Below, one piece after another: positions 27,729 to 33,278 of a stretch of 33,278 bases of DNA (position 1 is the first letter of the stretch; the number at the start of each line of letters is the position of its first letter). A program made the position numbers and the translations under genes. The notes beneath the pieces were generated by a model, which was given only the letters and a program-made list of their open reading frames with translations, was not told the origin of the DNA and did not search any database. This DNA comes from Streptomyces sp. ISL-66 (GTDB taxonomy: Bacteria > Actinomycetota > Actinomycetes > Streptomycetales > Streptomycetaceae), in contig NZ_JAGGOW010000051.1 in assembly GCF_018614135.1 (NCBI RefSeq), positions 1 through 33,278 on the forward strand, in the 5' to 3' direction.

Positions 27729-27781
27729 GACCGCCCTCTCGGCGGTCTGTCCGAATCCGGCCTTGCCTGACAGAGTGTCAG
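27729..27781 (-). terminator. Hairpins after the response regulator gene
   Basis: GACCGCC/GGCGGTC (27729-27735 and 27741-27747, loop 5) forms a terminator-like stem ~40 bases beyond the regulator stop. A second small perfect dyad, CTGACA-GAG-TGTCAG (27767-27781), lies right after the stop and might be a further stem or a binding site. Confidence 0.5.
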
Positions 27782-27785
27782 TCGA

Positions 27786-28457
27786 TCAAGACCTTAGATA
27801 GGTGAGGACGGCCAGCACACGCCGGTGATCCCCGTCACTCGGCGACAGGCCGAGCTTCATGAAGATGTTGCTGACGTGCTTCTCCACCGCGCCGTCGCTC
27901 ACCACCAGCTGCTTGGCCACGGCCGAATTGGTCCGGCCCTCGGCCATCAGCCCGAGCACCTCGCGCTCGCGCGGGGTCAGACCCGCCAGCACGTCCTGCT
28001 TGCGGCTGCGCCCGAGCAGCTGCGCCACGACCTCCGGGTCCAGGGCGGTACCGCCCCGGGCCACGCGCACGACGGCGTCCAGGAACTCCCGTACGTCCGC
28101 CACGCGGTCCTTGAGCAGGTACCCCACCCCGGTGCTGGAACCGGCCAGCAGTTCGGTGGCGTACTGCTCCTCCACGTACTGGGACAGCACGAGCACCCCT
28201 ATGCCGGGGTAGTCGCGCCGCAGCCGCACCGCGGCCCGTACGCCCTCGTCGGTGTGCGTCGGCGGCATCCGCACGTCCGCCACCACCACGTCCGGCAGTG
28301 CCCCCTCCGCCGCCAGGTCCCCCACGGTCTTGATCAGGGCCTCCGCGTCCCCGACGCCCGCAACGACGTCATGCCCCCGGTCGGTCAGCAACCGGGTCAG
28401 GCCCTCGCGCAGCAGCACTGAATCCTCGGCGATGACGACCCGCACCCTGTTTTCCAC
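27786..28457 (-). CDS. NarL/FixJ-family response regulator (LuxR-type DNA-binding)
   Basis: This 223-aa regulator has an N-terminal receiver domain: acidic pair E11/D12, phosphorylation site D61 in VVVADVRMPP, and the switch lysine in GYLLKDRV. The C-terminal LuxR helix-turn-helix is LTPREREVLGLMAEGRTN...VVSDGAVEKHVSNIFMKLGL. GTG at 28457 is chosen (starts VENRVRVVIAEDSVLLREGL; GGGAG 10 bases upstream); an in-frame ATG at 28511 would add 18 non-conserved residues and overlap a palindrome. It is the only response regulator beside the two paralogous kinases upstream on the same strand, and is therefore their likely shared partner. Confidence 0.92.
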   Translation of the reverse strand: MENRVRVVIAEDSVLLREGLTRLLTDRGHDVVAGVGDAEALIKTVGDLAAEGALPDVVVADVRMPPTHTDEGVRAAVRLRRDYPGIGVLVLSQYVEEQYATELLAGSSTGVGYLLKDRVADVREFLDAVVRVARGGTALDPEVVAQLLGRSRKQDVLAGLTPREREVLGLMAEGRTNSAVAKQLVVSDGAVEKHVSNIFMKLGLSPSDGDHRRVLAVLTYLRS

Positions 28458-28509
28458 GACTTCGCAGCTCCCACGTCCACTCGCGTCCGTACCCCTGACA
28501 CAGCCAAGC

Positions 28510-28530
28510 ATCCCAGCCTTAAGCCGGGAT
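28510..28530. promoter_or_regulatory. Imperfect palindrome upstream of the response regulator
   Basis: ATCCCAGCCTT and AAGCCGGGAT are inverted with two mismatched pairs, 53-73 bases before the regulator start. It could be an autoregulatory site. Confidence 0.35.
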
Positions 28531-28666
28531 CAAGGCGGAGTGGGATCGACGGCCGGCCGCGGGAACGGTGCTTTCGGGGTGGAAGGGAGCACTCCGCCGG
28601 GCGGGGGCGAACGGCAGGGCTTCCGCCCCGCCCAGGAGGGTCGAACGGCGCGGTCCGGGAGCGGGT

Positions 28667-28744
28667 CCGGTGCCGTGGCCGGTGCCGTGGCCGTGGCCGG
28701 GAAGGCGTGCGGGGCATCGGCCGGGAAGGCGCGCGGAGCATCGC
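28667..28744. repeat. Tandem 12-bp and 24-bp repeats after kinase 1
   Basis: CCGGTGCCGTGG is present twice in tandem (28667-28690). It is followed by two 24-base units (28697-28720, 28721-28744) that begin CCGGGAAGGCG and differ at three positions. Confidence 0.8.
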
Positions 28745-28778
28745 GCCCAGCCCCCCGGTGACCTTCCCGGCCGCAGCG

Positions 28779-30095
28779 CTAGGCCGTCCGCCAGGGCAGC
28801 TCGGCGGTCACGGTGGTCCCGCTCCCCACGGGGGAGTCCACGACCAGCACCCCGTCCACGGCGTCGAGCCGCTCGGCCAGCCCGGCCAGCCCCGATCCGG
28901 TCGGCGCATCGGCCGAGGCGCCGCCCCGGCCGTCGTCCGAGACCTGGATCAGCAGCCGCCCGCCGGACTTCCACACGTCCACCGCGGCCGTACGGGCCCC
29001 CGCGTGCTTGCTGACGTTCTGCAGCAGCTCCGAGACGGTGAAGTACGCGATCCCCTCGATCGCCGCCGCGGGCCGCGCGGGCAGCTCCACGGCCACCCGC
29101 ACCGGCACGGCGCACCGCGAGGCCACCGAGGACAGGGCCGCGTCCAGCCCGCGGTCGGTCAGCACCGCCGGGTGGATTCCGCGGGCCAGATCGCGCAGCT
29201 CCCGCAGGGCGATCTTCACCTCGCCGTGCGCCTCGTCCACCATCCGGGCGGCCGCCCGCGGGTCCTCGGCCAGCTTCTCCTTCGCGAGCCCCAGGTCCAT
29301 GGCCAGGGACACCAGCCGGGCCTGGGCCCCGTCGTGCAGGTCCCGCTCGATGCGCCGCAGGTCGGCGGCGGCCGTGTCCACCATGACGCCCCGGTCGGAC
29401 TCAAGCTCGCTGACCCGGTGCGCGAGCCGGGACGGGCCGAGCAGCCCGCAGACCAGCACGCGGTCGACGGTGGTCAGGGCGCGGACGACCCACGGAGTGG
29501 CGAGGGTGAGGCCGAGCCCCACGACGGCCGTGAGCCCGATCGCGAGGGGCGAATCCAGGTAGAAGGTGTAGTGGTCCCCGTTCTGGAAGAGCTGGAGGCC
29601 GGGCTGGTCGGTATAAGCGGGGAAAACCCAGAACCACAGCGGGTACAGCAGCATGGACCAGCCGCAGGCCCACAGGACGAGGGCGACGCAGAAGCCGAAC
29701 ACCGCCCACGGGAAGTGGATCACCGAATAGAGCGCGTGCCGCCAGGCGCTGCCGCTCTTCAGCAGCGCTCCCGTGCGGGGAAGGACCCCGGGCTTCTTCG
29801 CCCGGACCGGCTCCGGCTCGGCGATGTCGTGGCGCAGCATCCCGCGGACCCGGGCCCGCTCGACGCGCCCGAAGCCCCGGCACATGGCGAGCACCCCGGC
29901 GAGGACCGGGACGCCGAGGAAAGTGACGAGCAGCCCGGCGCCGAGGCTGACGCCGGTGACGGCGAGCGAGAAGTAGAGGGTGCTGAGCGGGAGCCCGAGC
30001 AGCAGGTACCCGAGCTCCCGCCACGCGCGCCCCTCCACGGGCGCCCGCAGCGCCCGCCCGATCCCACTACCGCTCCGTACGCTGCCGCCATCCAT
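28779..30095 (-). CDS. Sensor histidine kinase 1 (HisKA_3, NarL-type partner)
   Basis: This 438-aa membrane kinase has an N-terminal region with hydrophobic segments at about 28-70 and 125-160, a short extracytoplasmic stretch (YTDQPGLQLFQNGDHYTFYL), and a helix pair near 183-205. The HisKA_3 phosphorylation site is H254 in [12 protein letters not shown], and the ATPase domain shows [11 protein letters not shown] (N box), VSDDGRGG (G1) and GSGLAGLAERL (G2). It resembles the second kinase upstream closely throughout the catalytic half, so the two arose by duplication. ATG 30095 has only a weak GGGCGGG/GGGA upstream. Confidence 0.92.
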   Translation of the reverse strand: MDGGSVRSGSGIGRALRAPVEGRAWRELGYLLLGLPLSTLYFSLAVTGVSLGAGLLVTFLGVPVLAGVLAMCRGFGRVERARVRGMLRHDIAEPEPVRAKKPGVLPRTGALLKSGSAWRHALYSVIHFPWAVFGFCVALVLWACGWSMLLYPLWFWVFPAYTDQPGLQLFQNGDHYTFYLDSPLAIGLTAVVGLGLTLATPWVVRALTTVDRVLVCGLLGPSRLAHRVSELESDRGVMVDTAAADLRRIERDLHDGAQARLVSLAMDLGLAKEKLAEDPRAAARMVDEAHGEVKIALRELRDLARGIHPAVLTDRGLDAALSSVASRCAVPVRVAVELPARPAAAIEGIAYFTVSELLQNVSKHAGARTAAVDVWKSGGRLLIQVSDDGRGGASADAPTGSGLAGLAERLDAVDGVLVVDSPVGSGTTVTAELPWRTA

Positions 30096-30185
30096 GATCC
30101 CGACCCGCCCTTCCGTTCACGTTGTCACCCCACCCTCCCGCCACCACCCGCCCCGGAACCATCCGGCACGTGGGCCTTTCCCCCC

Positions 30186-30199
30186 GGGGGTTATCCCCC
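30186..30199. promoter_or_regulatory. GGGG-N4-CCCC element, copy 1 (upstream of kinase 1)
   Basis: GGGGGTTATCCCCC has perfect 5-bp arms around TTAT, 91-104 bases before kinase 1. Its 13-base core recurs in the kinase 2/nuoA2 intergenic region (31594-31606) in the opposite orientation. A shared regulator, most simply the adjacent response regulator, is inferred. Confidence 0.55.
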
Positions 30200-30218
30200 G
30201 TACGGAGCCTGCCGCCAC

Positions 30219-30367
30219 GGCTCGGCAGCCGGAGCCGGTCCGGCTACGACGCCCCGCGTCCGCGCCCCGGCTCCGCAGCCGGAGGCGGCCCGGCTACGAC
30301 GCCCCGCGTCCGCGCCACGCTCCGCGGCCGGAGCCGGTCCCGCTACGACGCCCCGCGGCCGCGCCAC
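30219..30367. repeat. Three tandem ~50-bp repeats carrying the kinase 2 stop codon
   Basis: Units at 30219-30268, 30269-30318 and 30319-30367 (50/50/49 bases) share the anchor CTACGACGCCCCGCG. The last unit includes the end of kinase 2 with its TAG stop (CTA at 30343-30345); CTA recurs at 30294 and 30244 in the other units. The array therefore duplicates the 3' end of the gene. Confidence 0.85.
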
Positions 30368-31533
30368 GGCAGCTCCGCCGTCACCGTCGTGCCGCCGCCC
30401 GCGGGGGAGTCCACCACCAGCACCCCGTCCACCGCGCCGAGCCGCTCCCCGAGCCCCGCCAGTCCCGACCCGGCCAGGGCGGACGCTCCGCCCCGCCCGT
30501 CGTCCGACACCCGGATCAGCAGCCGCTGGTCCGACCGCCACACCTCGACCGACGCCCCCCGCGCCTGCGGACCCGCGTGCTTGCTCACGTTCTGCAGGAG
30601 CTCCGACACCACGAAGTACGCGATCCCCTCGATCGCCTCCGCCGGCCGCGCCGACAGGTCGACCGACACCTTCACGGGAACCAGGCACCGCGAAGCCACC
30701 GACGACAGCGCCGCGTCCAGCCCCCGGTCGGTCAGTACCGCCGGGTGGATGCCCCGCGCCAGGTCCCTGAGTTCCTGGAGCGCCAGCTTCACCTCGCCGT
30801 GCGCCTCGTCGACCATCGCCGCCGCCCCCTCGGGGTCCTCCAGCAGCTTCTCCTTCGCCAGGCCCAGCCCCATCGCCAGCGCCACCAGCCGCGCCTGCGC
30901 CCCGTCGTGCAGGTCCCGTTCGATCCTGCGCAGGTCCGCCGCCGCGGTGTCGACGACCACCCCGCGGTCCGATTCCAGCTCCGCGATCCGCCGCTCCAGC
31001 CCGTCGGACGGCGACAGCAGGCCCCGTACCATCGCCCGGTCCACGTTCGCGAGCCCGCGCGCCACCCACGGCAGCACCGGCCACAGCACGAACAGCCCGG
31101 TCAGTGCCACACTGAAAGTGAGCACCGCCCACGGCAGCCGGACCAGCTCGTACAGCACGGCCCGCCACGCCACCGGGTCCTTGAGGCTCGCCCACAGCCA
31201 GGGGAAGAACCCGCCGGACCGCCGCGGCCCCGGCATCGGGGTCGGCTCGTCGACCCGTACGCCCAGGAGCAGCCGCGCCCGCGCCCGTTCGACCCGTCCC
31301 AACTGGCGGGACAGGAACAGACCGCACGCGAACAGCGGAAGCCCGATCGCGGTCACCGACAGGCCGCCCGCCATCGACACCATGACGGTCGTATAGACGA
31401 ATCCGATGAGGGACAGGGGGAAATTGGTGAGCAAATAGACGATTTCCCTCCACGTCACGGCATCGAAAGCGGCGCGTACGGGAGGGGGAGTGCCGTAGTC
31501 GGGGTCGTCGGGGAGGTGATCGCTCGCGGTCAT
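30343..31533 (-). CDS. Sensor histidine kinase 2 (HisKA_3, paralogue of kinase 1)
   Basis: This 396-aa kinase has hydrophobic segments at about 31-75 and 125-158 and no long periplasmic domain. The dimerisation/phosphotransfer segment has H209 in [12 protein letters not shown], and the ATPase motifs are [19 protein letters not shown] and [14 protein letters not shown]. The catalytic half is nearly collinear with kinase 1. It lacks kinase 1's extra extracytoplasmic stretch, so the two may sense different inputs. ATG 31533 starts [14 protein letters not shown]; upstream in-frame codons extend to 31608 but run through the intergenic element and are rejected. It is divergent from nuoA2. Confidence 0.92.
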   Translation of the reverse strand: MTASDHLPDDPDYGTPPPVRAAFDAVTWREIVYLLTNFPLSLIGFVYTTVMVSMAGGLSVTAIGLPLFACGLFLSRQLGRVERARARLLLGVRVDEPTPMPGPRRSGGFFPWLWASLKDPVAWRAVLYELVRLPWAVLTFSVALTGLFVLWPVLPWVARGLANVDRAMVRGLLSPSDGLERRIAELESDRGVVVDTAAADLRRIERDLHDGAQARLVALAMGLGLAKEKLLEDPEGAAAMVDEAHGEVKLALQELRDLARGIHPAVLTDRGLDAALSSVASRCLVPVKVSVDLSARPAEAIEGIAYFVVSELLQNVSKHAGPQARGASVEVWRSDQRLLIRVSDDGRGGASALAGSGLAGLGERLGAVDGVLVVDSPAGGGTTVTAELPWRGRGAS

Positions 31534-31593
31534 GCGTCCCACCCTGTCAAGCGCGAGCGTCCGGTGCCATGGTGCGGCCAGGCCGAGGTAAAC

Positions 31594-31606
31594 GGGGGAT
31601 AACCCC
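31594..31606. promoter_or_regulatory. GGGG-N4-CCCC element, copy 2 (kinase 2 / nuoA2 intergenic)
   Basis: GGGGGATAACCCC lies 61 bases upstream of kinase 2 and about 20 bases upstream of TAGACT, a likely -10 for nuoA2. It thus occupies the -35 zone of the nuoA2 promoter, where activator proteins often bind. Confidence 0.55.
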
Positions 31607-31626
31607 ACCCCGCCGGGACCAGGCCC

Positions 31627-31632
31627 TAGACT
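31627..31632 (+). promoter_or_regulatory. -10 element of the second nuo cluster
   Basis: TAGACT matches the TAnnnT -10 consensus of Streptomyces. At the expected -35 distance there is no TTGACA-like hexamer, which fits an activator-dependent promoter. The start site would be near 31639, ~50 bases before nuoA2. Confidence 0.45.
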
Positions 31633-31689
31633 CCCGTCCGTACCAGATCACCCTGATCACCGACATTGGCCGAGGAACGAGGAACGGAC

Positions 31690-32097
31690 GTGCCCGAACC
31701 AACGGTATCGACCGTGTCCGTGCTCGCCGCGGACTACTTCCGTACGTATTCGGTCGTCGGCCTCCTGGCCGCGCTCGGTGTGCTGTTCGTGGCGGTGGCG
31801 TTCGGCGCCGGCCGCCTGCTGCGCCCCGTCGTCCCGACCCGCGAGAAACTGCTGACGTACGAGTGCGGCGTGGACCCGGTCGGCGAGGGCTGGGCGCACA
31901 CCCAGGTCCGCTACTACGTCTACGCGTTCCTCTACGTCATCTTCGCCGTCGACTCGATCTTCCTCTTCCCGTGGGCGACGGTCTTCGCCGCCGCCGGTTA
32001 CGGCGCCACGACGCTGGTGGAGATGTTCGTCTTCCTCGGCTTCCTGGCCGTCGGCCTGCTCTACGCGTACAAGAAGGGCGTCCTCGAATGGACGTGA
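31690..32097 (+). CDS. nuoA2: NADH-quinone oxidoreductase subunit A, second cluster
   Basis: This 135-aa NuoA has three transmembrane helices. The conserved loop [16 protein letters not shown] carries the cysteine of the A/D transition, followed by [22 protein letters not shown] with the membrane acidic residue, and [28 protein letters not shown] at 31690 is preferred (AGGA about 6 bases upstream); a TTG at 31666 and a later GTG are alternatives. It is the first gene of a second nuo cluster, divergent from the kinase genes, and its stop overlaps nuoB2 by ten bases. Confidence 0.93.
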   Translation: MPEPTVSTVSVLAADYFRTYSVVGLLAALGVLFVAVAFGAGRLLRPVVPTREKLLTYECGVDPVGEGWAHTQVRYYVYAFLYVIFAVDSIFLFPWATVFAAAGYGATTLVEMFVFLGFLAVGLLYAYKKGVLEWT

Positions 32098-32672
32098 CAC
32101 AGGAGCCGCAGCTCCTTCCCGAACCGATGAAGCTGGGAGTCCTCTCCCGCCTCGCGCCCGAGCCCATGAAAGTGGTCCTCAACTGGGGACGCCGCTACAG
32201 CCTGTGGGTCTTCAACTTCGGTCTCGCCTGCTGCGCGATCGAGTTCATCGCCGCCTCGATGGCCCGGCACGACTTCATCCGGCTCGGCGTCATCCCCTTC
32301 GCGCCCGGCCCGCGCCAAGCGGACCTCATGATCGTCTCCGGCACGGTGACGGACAAGATGGCCCCGGCCGTCAAGCGGTTGTACGAGCAGATGCCCGAGC
32401 CGAAGTACGTCATCTCCTTCGGCGCCTGCTCCAACTGCGGCGGCCCGTACTGGGACTCGTACTCGGTGACCAAGGGCGTCGACCAGATCATCCCGGTCGA
32501 CGTCTACGTCCCCGGCTGCCCGCCCCGCCCCGAAGCGCTGCTCCAGGGCATCCTCAAGCTCCAGGAGAAGATCGCCCGCGAGTCGCTGGCCGAGCGCTAC
32601 GCGACCCCGTCGGTCTCCCAGCTCACCAGCGGCCTGGTCACCGCCCCGCCCGCCCCCGGGACGGACGCGTGA
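32088..32672 (+). CDS. nuoB2: NADH-quinone oxidoreductase subunit B, second cluster
   Basis: This 194-aa NuoB carries cluster N2, which reduces quinone. The four ligand cysteines are C48 and C49 (GLACCAIEF), C114 (FGACSNCGG) and C144 ([13 protein letters not shown]). The sequence also has [14 protein letters not shown] and [21 protein letters not shown]. The ATG at 32088 overlaps the nuoA2 end; the stop overlaps the nuoC2 GTG. Confidence 0.95.
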   Translation: MDVTQEPQLLPEPMKLGVLSRLAPEPMKVVLNWGRRYSLWVFNFGLACCAIEFIAASMARHDFIRLGVIPFAPGPRQADLMIVSGTVTDKMAPAVKRLYEQMPEPKYVISFGACSNCGGPYWDSYSVTKGVDQIIPVDVYVPGCPPRPEALLQGILKLQEKIARESLAERYATPSVSQLTSGLVTAPPAPGTDA

Positions 32673-33278
32673 ACCTCTACGACTCCCTCCCGGACGCGGC
32701 GGGCACGATCTTCGGCGCGGAGGCCGTGGCCTCCTTCTCGTACTCGCTGCTCACCGTCGACGTCCCCACCGCGAGCTGGATCCCCGCGCTGGAGATCGCC
32801 CGGGACAAGCTGGGCTGCACCTACTTCGACTGGCTGAGCGCGGTGGACGAGCCGGGCACCGGCTTCCGGGTCTGCGCCCACGTGGTGTCGCTGGAGAACC
32901 ACCGCGTACGCCGCCTCCTGCTGCGGACCACCGTCCCGCACACGGCCCCCTCCCTGCCATCGGCCGTCGCGGTCTACGCCGGTACGGAATGGCACGAGCG
33001 CGAGACCTTCGAGATGTTCGGCATCATCTTCACGGACCACCCGAACCTGGTCCCGCTGCTCCTCCCCGAGAACTTCGAAGGCCACCCGCTGCGCAAAGAT
33101 TTCGTCCTCGCGGCGCGCGTGGCCAAGGCCTGGCCGGGCGCGAAGGAGCCCGGCGAGGCCCATGACCCGGACGCCCCGAAGCGCCGCCAGATGCTCCCGC
33201 CGGGCGTCCCCGACCCCAACGACTGGGGCCCGATGAAGGGCCAGCTCCCGCCGGCCCCCGCCCGCCCCGCCCGCACCC
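32669..33278 (+). CDS. nuoC2: NADH-quinone oxidoreductase subunit C, second cluster (3' truncated by window)
   Basis: The frame opens with GTG at 32669, overlapping the nuoB2 stop (GTGA), and stays open to the window edge (203 codons). The translated start is [20 protein letters not shown]. The NuoC (30 kDa) signature follows: [33 protein letters not shown], then [11 protein letters not shown]. NuoC supports the quinone-reducing module next to NuoB and NuoD. The Pro/Ala-rich C-terminal tail ([19 protein letters not shown]) is still running at the edge, so the length is unknown and a fusion or extension cannot be judged. Confidence 0.93.
   Translation, partial: MNLYDSLPDAAGTIFGAEAVASFSYSLLTVDVPTASWIPALEIARDKLGCTYFDWLSAVDEPGTGFRVCAHVVSLENHRVRRLLLRTTVPHTAPSLPSAVAVYAGTEWHERETFEMFGIIFTDHPNLVPLLLPENFEGHPLRKDFVLAARVAKAWPGAKEPGEAHDPDAPKRRQMLPPGVPDPNDWGPMKGQLPPAPARPART

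Larger units (their letters stand above)
28458..28778. other. 321-base gap between kinase 1 and the response regulator
   Basis: No supported gene lies here. It holds an imperfect 21-bp palindrome (28510-28530), tandem repeats near the kinase end (28667-28744) and otherwise GC-rich sequence. The palindrome and distance suggest the regulator has its own promoter rather than relying on read-through from the kinase. Confidence 0.6.

Noticed and set aside
28397..28741. A small Arg/Pro-rich minus-strand frame in the gap after kinase 1
   Set aside because: It is generated by the tandem repeats, overlaps the regulator start, and has no ribosome site or conserved features.
31545..31550. TTGACA on the minus strand just before kinase 2
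   Set aside because: It looks like a -35, but a matching -10 at 16-18 bases would fall inside the coding region and none is seen.

Overview
The window is about 33 kb of very GC-rich DNA. Reading frames show strong third-position G/C, GTG starts are frequent, and genes overlap tightly at ATGA/GTGA junctions. Gene content and order point to the core chromosome of a Streptomyces. From memory, the order matches the S. coelicolor SCO4568-SCO4601 neighbourhood (nuoG-N, polyprenyl synthase, LolA-like protein, korB/korA, one response regulator, two sensor kinases, second nuo cluster). I could not check this by search.

Region 1 (1-9362, + strand) is the distal part of the main nuo operon: the 3' end of nuoG, then nuoH, I, J, K, L, M and N. 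It closes with a strong hairpin shared with the convergent gene that follows. These genes encode the membrane proton-pumping arm and a peripheral Fe-S subunit of respiratory complex I.

Region 2 (9376-17161) is more variable. It holds a Uma2-family nuclease-like protein, a secreted protein of unknown function, a well-conserved fumarylacetoacetase, and a lone IS200/IS605-type TnpB element with a recognisable omega-RNA/right end. These are followed by a HAD phosphatase, a CocE/NonD esterase, and a broken POT peptide transporter (frameshift, internal deletion, truncated end).

Region 3 (17363-24436) carries a long-chain polyprenyl diphosphate synthase, likely for the menaquinone tail, and a secreted LolA-like protein. 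Next comes a two-gene toxin-antitoxin-like module: a ribbon-helix-helix protein and a Fic/Doc-like protein that lacks the catalytic motif. An S. griseus-type M28 aminopeptidase with a P-domain, a RarD/EamA transporter and a QOR2-type NAD(P)H:quinone reductase complete the region.

Region 4 (24599-33278) holds korB and korA (2-oxoacid:ferredoxin oxidoreductase), then one LuxR-type response regulator and two paralogous histidine kinases, all on the - strand. Divergent from them is the start of a second nuo cluster (nuoA, nuoB, nuoC, the last cut by the window edge).

The most interesting signals are: (a) Kor and a second complex I cluster flanking a dedicated two-kinase/one-regulator system, which suggests ferredoxin-fed respiration; (b) a GGGG-N4-CCCC element between the second kinase and nuoA2, repeated upstream of the first kinase; (c) a degenerate Fic-like TA module with a palindrome abutting the antitoxin start; (d) two unrelated genes whose stop codons lie inside tandem repeats, so each stop is present three times; (e) the TnpB/omega-RNA element. 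No rRNA, tRNA or CRISPR array was seen.
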